Notes: generated from the sequence alone by a model not told the origin. Positions 23,266-32,900 are shown, counted from the first letter of the stretch. The stretch is DNA of 34,113 nucleotides from Methylacidiphilales bacterium (GCA_021272315.1 JAJSLI010000099.1:1-34113); one strand, 5' to 3'. Numbers and translations are program-made.

Positions 23266-25954
23266 AAATTCCTTGAGTGACTTGGTTGCGCTGAGTCTGC
23301 CGGGTGGACTGTGCCAGTTTGCGGCGCTCCTCCCAGGCTTCAGCTTGTTCGGTTAATTTCTGAGCTTTCTTCCAGCGGCGAATGCGCTCATTGACGACTT
23401 CAATGGCCAGAGCGCGATCCGCTGGCGTGGCCATTGCGTTCATGGCGGCGCGTCGATCCGTCGTATAGGTGACGTGGCTTTCCTCGAAACGGGAATGGCT
23501 CACATAAGCCTGTTTGAGATTGGCCGCCTGAATACCTTCGCTGGCCATTAAGACGATACCGCGATCCACCGTCTTACCCTGCGCGGCATGGGAGGTTGTG
23601 GCGTAGCCGTGCGAAAACTGCCGGAAGGCGGGCGGGATGGTCCGCTTATCGGCTAGAACGAGCGTGCCGTCTTCCTGTATCCCGGCCACTTCCACGATGT
23701 TCCCGTTGAAAAGTTTGTGCTCCTTCAAATTTGCACGGATGAGCAGCCGTTCGCCAATGGACACCGGCAGCGACCGGGACAGGCCGACATCGAAACCCTC
23801 GACTTCCGAGGGAGGAAAGGCAAACCGCCGCCCCTGTTCATCCCGTACCACGATCTTTTCCCCGCGCCGTTCCTCGAAGGCGACATATTCCCCTTTGGCA
23901 AACCCGGCGCTGTCCTTATGGAAGGCGAGGACATCACCCACCTTGTATTTGCGGGCATCCTGCCGGGCAGCGTCGGTCCACTGGTAGGAATGATACGTCA
24001 GAACGGCCTTGTCCCCTTCGGCCAGCACACCCGCCGCCTTGAGCCGGGGCCGGACTTGGCCGGTGAAACGATGGATGTCCGACCAGACAGGCGAAATGAC
24101 GAGACACGATTTTTTCTGGCCGATGGTTTTCAGGTAATCATCGACGGCCATTTGCATGAGCATTTTGGGATCAGAAACTTCCTTGACCGCGCCCAGCCGG
24201 TAAAATTCCTCGAAGGCCCGATACGCCTTTTTATCGGCTAACAGAGAAACAGCCTTACGGAAGGCCGGATCACGCTGGCGGCGAATCTTGGTCAATCGTG
24301 CCGTGACAACATTGCCGTAGGTTTGCAGGGCGCGGAGGGCATCGCCTGCCTGGACGGGATTGTGCTGGCCAATGTCGCCAGTCAAGACGAGGCGATTATT
24401 GTTCTCCCTTGCGATCCGGCATAAATCGCGCATTTGCTCCGTGGAGATAAGCCCCGCCTCGTCCACGATGATGACCTTGTTTTTGATACGTTGTTGCAGG
24501 TCTTGATTGACGAGCAATTGTTGCAACGTATCGGCTTTGGGCGTCAGTTCTTTGCGGAGGACTTCCGTTGCACCCGATGACGGCGCACAGGCGAAGACAT
24601 CTTTCCCGCCCTTTTCGATGCCTTTGACGATTTCCTTGAGCGTTCTGGTTTTGCCCGTACCGGCTTTCCCCTGAAGGATAATTACCTGGTCACGGTTGAA
24701 GAGGATAGTGCAGACGGCCTGCCGTTGTTCCGGCGTCAATTCGGGGTCGAGATTGGACACCTTGCCCAAGTCACTGTGGCCGCGCTTATAGGTCAGCACC
24801 CAATTGAGATATTCCCGCTCCATCCTGAGCGTTTCGCGGGAAACAAGCTGGTTATCCCGTCGAATGAGGTCACCCCTCCTTACCCGCGCCTCGACTTCCT
24901 TCCGCAGTTCCTCAAGTTGGACATCAGCACGGCCCGAGATCAGGGCTTCCCGTAATAATATCCTCTCATCAATCGTGGAATAACGCTCGAATACTTCCGC
25001 TTGCGCCCGATCCAGAGCGTCACTCGCTGATCGAACATGATGAGCCTTGGAGGCTCCATCGGCCTGCGCGATGACACCCTTTACGGCGTTAAGATGATCC
25101 CCGCTGGCCTCCCGCCATTGCAGACGCAGTTCTTCCGGCTCGATGGTGACTTTGTCGGCGCGGCTGCTCCCGGCGATTTTTTGCAACCCATCCTGACTCG
25201 TCACATTCATGCTCTCAGCGATCCGCTCAATTTCCTCATGTCGCTTGCTGAACTGGTCACGCAAGGCCACGGGAATGCCCTTGATATGAAAACCGATCTT
25301 TCGTGCTTCCTCGATTTCGTAACCGGCCTCCCTCATCCGTTCTGCCAGTTTGTTGTAACAGACCTCCCGGCAAAATGACTGGTACTGATAATACCCCTCC
25401 GGTTGCACGGCTTTCCATTGTTGTTCGACATCATCATAGCTGATGTTCATGACGCAAATATGGGTGTGCAATTGCGGATCAAGAGCACGACTGGCATCAT
25501 GCGTCACGATGGCGGCCACCATCTTGTTTGTGTAACGGTCCTGATTTTCGACGCCGCCCTTCCTGATCCTGACCGCCGTGACCGCTTCGATTTCCTTTAC
25601 GGTGTCGTTGACCGCTTCTTTCCACCAACCGGCGATTCGTTCATCTCCGCCGACGAGATAGGCAATGGACACATCTTTTGGCGGTGAGATTTGACCGAAG
25701 TAGCAGACTCGTTTTACCGGGCCACTTTCCCTCGCAGTCAACCGTGCTCCGGTAACGGGATGTTTTCCTTCACAAAGACGGGCAAATTCTGTTTCACGGA
25801 CATGACCGCTCAACCCGAGTTGTTTTGCACCTTCACCCACCCACGACAATTCCTCCTGTCCCCCTTGCGAGAGATAATCCTTCTTGGCCATGTGCGTGCG
25901 GAAATACTTCACCGCCGCGCTCACTTGTTTGCAGGGTTTGTCGAATCGAACCAT
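23228..25954 (-). CDS. MobF-family relaxase-helicase (TrwC/TraI-like)
   Basis: A 908-aa conjugative relaxase. The HUH metal site is His152, His163 and His165 (VTHDASRALDPQLHTHICVMN, 150-170). Tyr27 (KKDYLSQGG) is the likely nicking tyrosine, as in MobF enzymes. From about 400 it has a RecD2-like helicase with Walker A LQGKAGTGKT (near 430) and VIIVDEAGLIS (near 494). It nicks oriT, stays on the 5' end and unwinds the strand to be transferred. ATG 25954 keeps the conserved leader (KQVSAAVKYFRTHMAKKDY). It is transcribed away from the tra genes, across a shared intergenic region that probably holds oriT. It is somewhat shorter than F TraI, and the C-terminus is a plain helical tail. Confidence 0.93.
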   Translation of the reverse strand: MVRFDKPCKQVSAAVKYFRTHMAKKDYLSQGGQEELSWVGEGAKQLGLSGHVRETEFARLCEGKHPVTGARLTARESGPVKRVCYFGQISPPKDVSIAYLVGGDERIAGWWKEAVNDTVKEIEAVTAVRIRKGGVENQDRYTNKMVAAIVTHDASRALDPQLHTHICVMNISYDDVEQQWKAVQPEGYYQYQSFCREVCYNKLAERMREAGYEIEEARKIGFHIKGIPVALRDQFSKRHEEIERIAESMNVTSQDGLQKIAGSSRADKVTIEPEELRLQWREASGDHLNAVKGVIAQADGASKAHHVRSASDALDRAQAEVFERYSTIDERILLREALISGRADVQLEELRKEVEARVRRGDLIRRDNQLVSRETLRMEREYLNWVLTYKRGHSDLGKVSNLDPELTPEQRQAVCTILFNRDQVIILQGKAGTGKTRTLKEIVKGIEKGGKDVFACAPSSGATEVLRKELTPKADTLQQLLVNQDLQQRIKNKVIIVDEAGLISTEQMRDLCRIARENNNRLVLTGDIGQHNPVQAGDALRALQTYGNVVTARLTKIRRQRDPAFRKAVSLLADKKAYRAFEEFYRLGAVKEVSDPKMLMQMAVDDYLKTIGQKKSCLVISPVWSDIHRFTGQVRPRLKAAGVLAEGDKAVLTYHSYQWTDAARQDARKYKVGDVLAFHKDSAGFAKGEYVAFEERRGEKIVVRDEQGRRFAFPPSEVEGFDVGLSRSLPVSIGERLLIRANLKEHKLFNGNIVEVAGIQEDGTLVLADKRTIPPAFRQFSHGYATTSHAAQGKTVDRGIVLMASEGIQAANLKQAYVSHSRFEESHVTYTTDRRAAMNAMATPADRALAIEVVNERIRRWKKAQKLTEQAEAWEERRKLAQSTRQTQRNQVTQGIYASQTQKVSNGL

Positions 25955-25998
25955 GCCGCCAACTTCTCACATGGCCCTCATGGTTGTCGCTTGATCCT

Positions 25999-26029
25999 TG
26001 GTAGTTTTTGGTAGTGCCGGAAACTACCA
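25999..26029. repeat. Hairpin and left arm of the edge inverted repeat
   Basis: TGGTAGTTT and AAACTACCA form a 9-bp stem with a 13-nt loop. The same sequence, 28 of 29 bases, recurs in reverse orientation at 26780-26808. It lies about 45 bp upstream of the relaxase ATG and could be an operator for a shared regulator. Confidence 0.85.
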
Positions 26030-26059
26030 TCGGTAATGGCAGGTCATCATCGGTAATGG
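26028..26059. repeat. Pair of 12-bp iteron-like direct repeats
   Basis: CATCGGTAATGG occurs at 26028-26039 and again at 26048-26059, a spacing of 20 bp or about two helical turns. This puts both on the same face of the DNA, as for binding sites of an accessory oriT protein. Confidence 0.75.
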
Positions 26060-26065
26060 ATGTTC

Positions 26066-26082
26066 GACGATAAAATATCGTC
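26066..26082. repeat. Perfect 7-bp-stem palindrome
   Basis: GACGATA, AAA, TATCGTC form a perfect stem with a 3-nt loop. It stands next to the iteron-like repeats, and hairpins like this commonly border relaxase nick sites. No consensus nic sequence is recognised beside it. Confidence 0.7.
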
Positions 26083-26258
26083 CCACATGATTACCCATGA
26101 TTCTCCATGCTGATCACTCATGCAATTCACGTAGGAAATTATCAGCCTGCTTGATTTGCGAATATCCTTCCGCCCAGGAAAAGCGATTTCAGGGAGCAAT
26201 TTAAGATCAGGGTATAGGAGCAGGAACACGCCACCCCGAACTAGGTTCGGTTTAGGCC

Positions 26259-26275
26259 AGCACGGGGTGCTTTTT
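26259..26275 (+). terminator. Possible short terminator in the control region
   Basis: AGCAC, GGG, GTGCT followed by TTTTT. The stem has only 5 bp, so termination would be weak. If real it would insulate the tra operon from rightward transcription out of the relaxase side. Confidence 0.25.
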
Positions 26276-26779
26276 ACTTCATTGTTCGTCGTGATGTTCA
26301 GTGATCCTTCAACGTGAATCACTCGCAGATAATCGCGCACATTGTTCCGCCGCGATAATAGGCTCATGGCGACAACAAATAAGCCCCACAATAACCGGTA
26401 AGCACTGCCCATACTGATGTGACTATCGACTGAACTATCATTTTGGACCACATACTGACTGATTTTGATTTGGTTGTTTTCATGCAAACTCCTTCGTGTT
26501 GAATGTTTACTATCTTCATTTACCACAGGTGAATGCCTGTAGCGACTGCGAAGGGCAGAACTAAACCAGGATCAAGTGGGGATACTTGTTGCCCCAGCGT
26601 TGCCGCCATGAACCTACTATCAAAGAACGATCTTTATCGTAGCATATACCTCATAGAAGTCAAGCTTTGTCATCCCTTGTTAGCCATCATCGCAGTTCAA
26701 CTTTTATCATTATCTATATTCATAAAAAATATGGAGAAAGCTCAACCAAGAGTCCTAATCTACATGGATGACCCAGTGA

Positions 26780-26808
26780 GTAGTTTTCGGCACTACCAAA
26801 AACTACCA
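26780..26808. repeat. Right arm of the edge inverted repeat, upstream of the tra operon
   Basis: GTAGTTTT and AAAACTAC form an 8-bp stem with an 11-nt loop. The reverse complement matches 25999-26027 in 28 of 29 bases. It lies about 45 bp upstream of the first tra ATG, mirroring the left arm's distance from the relaxase ATG. Confidence 0.85.
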
Positions 26809-26830
26809 CGTAAATTTTGATTTAAGATGA

Positions 26831-26850
26831 CCGTCATGGCTATGTGACGG
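26831..26850 (+). promoter_or_regulatory. Hairpin covering the ribosome site of the first tra gene
   Basis: CCGTCA and TGACGG pair across an 8-nt loop, ending one base before the ATG at 26852. Any ribosome site for this gene (TGACGG) would be within the stem, so translation could be repressed until the hairpin opens. Confidence 0.35.
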
Positions 26851-26851
26851 C

Positions 26852-27220
26852 ATGAACAACCAAGAACTTCAAGCGGACCTCGCCAAGGTCGCTGCGGAGT
26901 ATAATCACTCCGTTCTTCAACAGGCAGTCTTAGAAAACTACAAGGACTCGATCCTTCTTTTGCGGGCGAAATTCGCCAGCTACGAGAAGATTGTGGAACT
27001 CCTCAACGAGCGGGGCATCAAGGTGTCCGTTGCCACGGTGAGAAAATTTTGCCGCAAATACCACGACGAGTCGCAACGCCTTCGCACCGAGATAGCGGCA
27101 GATACCGGCACGGAGGCCCAGGAAACCCCGGCAGCAGCAGCGCCGCCCAGGGAAGACCGCCCGCCGCTGACCAGCGAACCGGGCAAACGTGGACCGCGCA
27201 CCGCCCGCGATCAACTGTAA
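26852..27220 (+). CDS. Small HTH-like first protein of the tra operon (TraK position)
   Basis: A 122-aa protein. The middle (LLLRAKFASYEKIVELLNERG, then IKVSVATVRKFCRKYH) has the helix-turn-helix pattern seen in small plasmid transfer proteins that bind DNA near oriT. The C-terminus is a disordered proline/alanine tail. It is followed by TraL-like and TraM-like genes, the same order as traK-traL-traM beside oriT in IncP plasmids, where TraK binds oriT. No sequence identity to TraK is claimed, and the analogy is from order and size. It stands just downstream of the inverted-repeat arm, which it may bind. Confidence 0.72.
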   Translation: MNNQELQADLAKVAAEYNHSVLQQAVLENYKDSILLLRAKFASYEKIVELLNERGIKVSVATVRKFCRKYHDESQRLRTEIAADTGTEAQETPAAAAPPREDRPPLTSEPGKRGPRTARDQL

Positions 27221-27232
27221 CCACGGAGAATC

Positions 27233-27955
27233 ATGACCACTCAACCCAAATCACAACCCAACAAGAAACTGATTGTATTTCCGCAGGACAAAGGCGGCAT
27301 CGGCAAAAGCTTTGTCGCCACCCTGCTTTACGATTACCTCACCGAAAAGGCAGTCAAACTCAAGACGTTTGATCTCGACCACGCCAACAGCACGTTTCAA
27401 CGCTTTGTGCCGGAAGCCGAATTTATCGACACCGATGTCGATGCAAACAAGTTGGCCGTGCTCGACATAATGGTCAATTCCCTCGAAACCGCCGATGTCG
27501 CGTTAGTCGATAACCGGGCGTCAGGCGGAACCAAGGTGCTCCGCTACATTGAGGACAGCCGATTAACCGAACTCCAAAAGCAGCTCAATTTCGAGTTGGT
27601 GTTTGTCGTCATCGCTCTCCAGGACAAGGACGCCATTTCGCAAATCGCTGATTTGCTGGATGAATACCATGACCGCGTGCTCTGGCTTGTCGTCAGGAAC
27701 TATCGCGATACGGCAACCATCACGATGTACGACGGATCGAAGACCCGCGAACGGCTGCAAGCCAAGGGAACCCTCGAAATCGAAGTACCGTGTCTGACTG
27801 AAGTGACCCGCAACAAGCTCCAGATGTCCAATCTCACCGTCAGCAAGGGCCGCACGTCGCCCCAAGTCCACTTGCTCGACCGGAGCCGCTGCCAAACCTT
27901 TCACGAGGCGATGATGGCGCAATTCGACAAGGCAAAGGGGGTGATCCTGCCATGA
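27233..27955 (+). CDS. traL: ParA/MinD-type ATPase, TraL-like
   Basis: A 240-aa P-loop ATPase. The deviant Walker A QDKGGIGKSF (residues about 18-27) follows a short leader, and TFDLDHANSTF is the switch region typical of ParA/MinD folds. VALVDNRASGG stands in for Walker B. IncP-type TraL proteins have the same size and motif and are conserved in conjugation operons, although their exact role is not well known. The gene starts 12 bp after the HTH gene with GGAG upstream, and its stop overlaps the next ATG (ATGA). Confidence 0.82.
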   Translation: MTTQPKSQPNKKLIVFPQDKGGIGKSFVATLLYDYLTEKAVKLKTFDLDHANSTFQRFVPEAEFIDTDVDANKLAVLDIMVNSLETADVALVDNRASGGTKVLRYIEDSRLTELQKQLNFELVFVVIALQDKDAISQIADLLDEYHDRVLWLVVRNYRDTATITMYDGSKTRERLQAKGTLEIEVPCLTEVTRNKLQMSNLTVSKGRTSPQVHLLDRSRCQTFHEAMMAQFDKAKGVILP

Positions 27956-28449
27956 ATACACCCGAACAGCTTCAACCGGGGAAACTTCCCGACGACTTGA
28001 AAGCACTCATGGCCGAAATAAAAGTGCCCGCCACCGATCCGGTTCTTCCGCTTCTGGCGTGGATTTGGAAGCAGATGAGCGAAGCCAAGGGCACCCTCGA
28101 CGCGGCCAGGGCATCGGTGGCCGCCGTACTCGATGACCGTCTGGAAAAGATCGACGATACCGCCGCCCTCCTGCTTTCCGTCGACGCAAGTTTGCGAAAA
28201 GTCGACGAGGAACTGAAGGCGAAGCCGCTCGACGTGAAGGAACAGGTCCAAAAGGAATTAGCCGAGCCGCTGAAAGCCGCCATCGAATCGTGCCGGAAGC
28301 TGGACGAGCAGATGAAAAGCTTGCTCGCCCGGCTCGACCACAAGATAAGCCAAAACCAACGCGCCCTGAATATCGCGCTGTTTGCGGCAGGCTTCACGGG
28401 AGGAGGGTTGATCGTCGCATGTCTGTTTCATCTCTTATCTTCGCATTAG
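27952..28449 (+). CDS. Coiled-coil protein with a C-terminal membrane helix, TraM-like
   Basis: A 165-aa protein. After a short N-terminal domain (PVLPLLAWIWKQMSEAKG) there is a long helical, probably coiled-coil stretch (about 50-130) rich in Leu, Lys, Glu and Asp. One C-terminal hydrophobic helix follows (IALFAAGFTGGGLIVACLF), so the protein is a tail-anchored inner-membrane protein. Position after TraL and this topology match TraM of IncP-type transfer regions, but sequence identity is not claimed. It overlaps the coupling-protein gene by 31 nt. A structural link between the ATPase or relaxosome and the membrane is plausible. Confidence 0.7.
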   Translation: MNTPEQLQPGKLPDDLKALMAEIKVPATDPVLPLLAWIWKQMSEAKGTLDAARASVAAVLDDRLEKIDDTAALLLSVDASLRKVDEELKAKPLDVKEQVQKELAEPLKAAIESCRKLDEQMKSLLARLDHKISQNQRALNIALFAAGFTGGGLIVACLFHLLSSH

Positions 28450-29933
28450 TCACCACGGCCCTTGCCGTGGCCTTCATCGGACTCGGTCACGAGATATGGG
28501 CGCTTGTGCTGACCCCGGCAGCGGCTTGGTTCACCTTTCTGACTTTCGTGCCTGACGAGGCCGAGGACCGAAAATACGTTCTGACCCTTGGCGGCGTGCG
28601 CTGGAGCGAGGCCGATTTTTGCCGGGGCTGGGAGATCGACGGACGCACCGGCTCCGGCAAGACGGCCAGCGGGGTAGTCCCGATCATCCATGCCCTAAAG
28701 CTGAACCGGCCCGAGGTGGGCATTCTGGCGCTCGATACCAAGGGCGACCTGAGCGAACCGCTCAATGCCATCGCCGGGGAGCTTGGCCGGGAAGCGGACA
28801 TCAGGCAATTGGAAGTCCGGCCCGACGACGCGCCGCCCGGCTGGGAACCAAGACACACGATGAACATTCTGGCTGACCGGAGCATCCCGTTTTCAACCTA
28901 CGCCAAGATTCTTGTCGATGTAGCGACCGCCGCCGGCCAGAGGGGAGGACAGGCATTTTTCAAGAATGCCGCCCAAGTTGCCATTCAGAACGCGCTGGCC
29001 ACATTGGAGGCCCTCGACCTACCCGTCACCATGGACAATTGCTATTACCTTGTCACCGACATGGCCGAACTGGAAGCGCGGGTGAAGGAACTGGGAAAAT
29101 TGGGCAAACCCGAGCATGGCCATCTCCTCGACTATTACCGGGAGTTCGTTAAACAGCCGCCCGAGCAGTTGGGCGGTATCCGTTCGACCGTGTTCAACTA
29201 TCTCCAGCCCTACACCACGCCCGCCATAGCTGAAATCTTTTGCGCGAGCGATACGACCTTCGACATCAGGGAACTCGACGAGGGAAGGTTGATTACCATC
29301 AAGATTCCACAAAAATATCAGGTGGAAAAGAAATACATAAGCCTGTTGTTAAAAGTGCTCTTTTATCTCCATGTCCTGAGACGGTACGACCTCCCCGCCG
29401 AGCAGCGCGACCAGAAGAACCTTGTCGTGCTTGTGCTGGACGAGGCCCAGGAAACTGTCCTCGTCAGCGAGGACGGGATTTCCGACTACAACGTGGTGGA
29501 CAAGATTCGCGGGGCGCGAGCCACGACGATCAATTCCACGCAGTCACCCACCTCCTACATCCCACCGATGGGAAGCCGGGAGAAAGCCGACGTCTTTTTG
29601 CTCAATCTCGGGAACAAGATTTATTTCACCGCCGCCGACAAACAGGCATCCGATATGATCGCCGATTCCATCGGCAAGCACACCATCAAGAAACGCACCT
29701 ATGGCCGGTCGGCAGGCAAGAGTAACACGAATTGGACGGAGCAGGATGAGCACTGGATCAAGCCTCATGAACTGCGCGCCTTGCCCAAGCACACCGCCGT
29801 TATCAAGCACTGCGAACAGCGGCACCGGCGGGCTTATCTTCGCCCTTCTCCTTTCACCAAGCCACAGCCCGCCGTGAAGCGGGAAGAATCCTTTAGCGAT
29901 GCCAATCAAAACCAAAAAACCAAATCAGGCTGA
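28419..29933 (+). CDS. Type IV coupling protein (VirD4/TrwB/TraD-like)
   Basis: A 504-aa membrane ATPase. Two N-terminal membrane helices (SLIFALVTTALAVAFIGLG and IWALVLTPAAAWFTFLTFV) precede Walker A GRTGSGKTAS, and the Walker B segment is LVVLVLDEAQE. The C-terminal half has the conserved ATTINSTQSPTSYIPP and DVFLLNLGNKIYF stretches of the family. It brings the relaxase-bound strand to the type IV secretion channel and pumps DNA. ATG 28419 is preferred to the longer frame from 28290 because the extra 43 codons overlap the TraM-like gene and read as shadow sequence, and AGGAGG lies upstream. The tail (KPQPAVKREESF) is disordered. Its 3' end overlaps the next gene by 35 nt. Confidence 0.92.
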   Translation: MSVSSLIFALVTTALAVAFIGLGHEIWALVLTPAAAWFTFLTFVPDEAEDRKYVLTLGGVRWSEADFCRGWEIDGRTGSGKTASGVVPIIHALKLNRPEVGILALDTKGDLSEPLNAIAGELGREADIRQLEVRPDDAPPGWEPRHTMNILADRSIPFSTYAKILVDVATAAGQRGGQAFFKNAAQVAIQNALATLEALDLPVTMDNCYYLVTDMAELEARVKELGKLGKPEHGHLLDYYREFVKQPPEQLGGIRSTVFNYLQPYTTPAIAEIFCASDTTFDIRELDEGRLITIKIPQKYQVEKKYISLLLKVLFYLHVLRRYDLPAEQRDQKNLVVLVLDEAQETVLVSEDGISDYNVVDKIRGARATTINSTQSPTSYIPPMGSREKADVFLLNLGNKIYFTAADKQASDMIADSIGKHTIKKRTYGRSAGKSNTNWTEQDEHWIKPHELRALPKHTAVIKHCEQRHRRAYLRPSPFTKPQPAVKREESFSDANQNQKTKSG

Positions 29934-32900
29934 CCAGCTCGATCTTTTCAGTTATGCTCCACGCCATGCCAATCTGTCTGACTCAATACGGAATGATGGC
30001 CGAGAAGCACTGGCGCGAGCACCTTCCCAAGCTGGTTCGGGAACTGGAGGCGAAGGGCCAGCTTCAGGAGGCTCTGTTCGAGGCGGAAGAGAAGACGAAG
30101 GACGACCTGTACGACACGATGTCCGAGCTGCGGAAACAGGGCTACAATCCGCAGCAGTCGCACGACACGGCGTGGGAGATCGTGCGGGAACGGTATATCC
30201 TGCTTCCCCCGGAAGAGCCGTAGACCAAAACGTCCGAAATTATCGAATCACGCCCTCGGATAAAATCGGGAGCGGTCCCCTCAAGCAGAAGTTTCGGCAA
30301 AACATCGCCGCGATTGAAACCCTCCACCGGATCGAAGCGGAGAAGCGCGAGGCAACGATTGAGGAAAAGGCCGCGCTCGTCCGCTATGTCGGCTGGGGCG
30401 GCATCCCCCAGGTCTTTGCCGCTGTCCCTCCCGACAATTGGTGTCAGGAAAGCGAGGCGCTGGCCAGATTGCTCAGCAAAGATGAGATGGAGGCCGCTCG
30501 CGCTTCCACTCTTAATGCCCACTATACCGCCCCTGAAGTCATCCGTGCGATGTACGCCGGTTTGGAGAAATTAGGATTTGAAAGCGGACGGATTTTGGAA
30601 CCAGCCTGTGGCCTGGGGCATTTCATCGGCCTTATGCCTGAAAAGCTTCATCGAAGCTCATCTATCACCGGCATTGAACTCGATTCCCTTACAGCCCGAA
30701 TTGCTCAAAAGCTTTATCCCGATGCGGACATCCGTCATTCACCCTATGAAACAGCCAAGCTCGCCGATGGATTTTATGACGTGGCCATTTCCAATGTCCC
30801 ATTCGGCGATTACCAACCTTACGATAAGCGGTTCAACATCTATAAGTTTCCCATCCATGATTATTTTTTTGCGGCGTCATTAGAGCGAATTCGTCCCGGC
30901 GGGCTCATTTTTTTCATCACGAGCAAAGGGACGCTCGATAAGAAGAGCATCTATCTGCGGAAGCATCTGTCAAAGCAGGCTAATCTTATCGCAGCCATCC
31001 GACTGCCCAATACGGCTTTCCGCGAAAATGCCAATACCGAAGTGACAACGGACATCGTAATCCTTCAGAAGCGGCTTCCAGGGCAAACTCCTTCCGGCCC
31101 CGCATGGCAGGAAAGCGTTCCTTATACCAACCACGATGGCGAAGAAATGCTGGTCAACGAATATTTCTCGAACAATCCCCAACAGATGCTTGGGAGGATG
31201 GAGTTGAAATCGACCATGTATCGACAAAACGAGCCTGCGCTTGTTTCCGATGGCAGGGATTTGACAGTGGCTCTGACGGAGGCATTTGCACGGCTGCCCG
31301 AACGGATTTATCGGGGACAAACAGAAAGCGTCGGCGTTCCAAGTGACGTGTTAACCGTTCCCGCGCCCGGCGACATCAAACTTAACGGCTATGCTCTGAT
31401 TGAAACCGACCAAGGCAATCTGGTTGCCGTACGGGATGGCGACAAACTCGTCGGCCGTCCCGACCTTTCAGGCGATGCCGCCCGCCGCATTCGAGCGCTG
31501 ATTAAGGTCCGAACCGCGGTCAGGGGATGTCTTCGCGCCCAGGTCGAAAACAAACCCGACGCCGAGATCCTGAAAACCCGGAGCCAGCTTAATTCCGAAT
31601 ACGATCAGTTTTATTCACGCTTTGGCCCCATCTCCGAACGCGCAAACACGCGGGCATTTGCGGGCGACCCGGACTTGCCCCTTCTGTTATCCCTCGAAAA
31701 TTTCAACGAGGATACCCGGCGCGCGACCAAGACGTCGATTTTTCGAGAGCGCACCATCCAGTACCAAAAGCCGGCCGAATCGGCTCAGACGGCGCGAGAG
31801 GCTTTGCTCATCTCGTTGAACGAGAATGGCAAGATCGACCTGCCGCATATGAGCTGGCTGCTTAAAAAGCCGGTCGAAGAGTTCATGCCCGAGCTTGGTG
31901 GGGCTGTTTTCTTGAATCCCCAAACGCAGGGCTGGGAAACCGACGACGCCTATCTTTCGGGTAATATCCGCGAGAAGTTGGAGGCTGCGGAAGCTGCCGC
32001 CATCACGGATGTTAGATACAAAGAAAACGTTGAAGCACTGCGGTCCGTTCTGCCCGAAGAACTCAAAGCCACTGAAATCGACGCCCGCCTCGGCTCCGCA
32101 TGGATACCGGAAAAGGACATCGAAAAATTCGCGCAGGAATTATTGAACCTGCCCTCGTCGGAATCAGTTCTAGTCCGTCATCTGCCCCATCTGGGTTCAT
32201 GGACGCTCCAGGCCGATTACAGCGCCAAGGGTTCAGTCGGCAATACGACGGAATGGGGCACGCCCCGTTATGCCGGCATCGACCTCATCGAAGCCGCCCT
32301 GAATTTGCGGACACCGACCGTTTACGACGTTGATCCCAGGACCGATCAGCGGATCATCAACCCCTCGGCGACGGAAGCCGCCCGCGAGAAACAACAGCAG
32401 ATCAAGGAACGGTTTTCCGAATGGATTTGGCAGGATGACGAGCGCCGCGAGCGCCTGGTTGCCAAATACAATGAGGAGTTCAACAACATCCGAGTCAGGA
32501 CCTTCGACGGAACCCACCTTACCTTGCCGGGGGCCAGTCCCATCATCTCCCTGCGACCTCACCAAAAAGCAGCCGTTTGGCGCATCCTCCAATCACCCAA
32601 CACGCTCTTAGCTCACGTTGTCGGAGCCGGAAAAACCTACACCATGGTAGCCGCAGGCATGGAGGCAAAACGGCTGGGACTATGCCAGAAACCTCTTTTC
32701 GTTGTCCCGAACCACATGCTCGGACAATTTTCCTCCGAGCTTCTTACCCTCTATCCGAGCGCGAACATCCTCGTGGCCGGAAAGGAAGACTTCGAGGCGT
32801 CCCGTCGTGCGCAGCTCTTTTCCAGAATCGCAACCGGCAAGTGGGATGCGATCATTGTCACTCACTCCGGATTTGAAAGAATTCCGATGTCGAAGGAGGC

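Larger units (their letters stand above)
25955..26851. promoter_or_regulatory. Divergent control region and probable oriT
   Basis: Nearly 900 bp between relaxase and tra operons without a convincing gene, and more AT-rich than its neighbours. It holds a 29-bp inverted repeat at both edges (25999 and 26808 as outer ends), a 7-bp-stem hairpin at 26066-26082, two 12-bp direct repeats (26028 and 26048) and scattered CATGATT copies. Relaxase genes generally lie beside their oriT, and hairpins and iterons are the usual oriT content. I cannot place the nick. Confidence 0.55.

Noticed and set aside
23717..24241. 174-codon plus-strand frame
   Set aside because: It lies opposite the relaxase gene, whose helicase motifs are clear; shadow frame.
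26047..26526. 159-codon minus-strand frame in the control region
   Set aside because: Composition is AT-driven and irregular, no family is recognised, and it covers the palindromes and repeats of the probable oriT.
26533..26820. 95-codon plus-strand frame before the tra operon
   Set aside because: No ribosome site, no recognisable domain, and it runs through the inverted-repeat arm at 26780.
28290..28418. N-terminal extension of the coupling protein
   Set aside because: It overlaps the TraM-like gene and reads as an Arg/Pro-rich shadow; the membrane helices begin at 28419.
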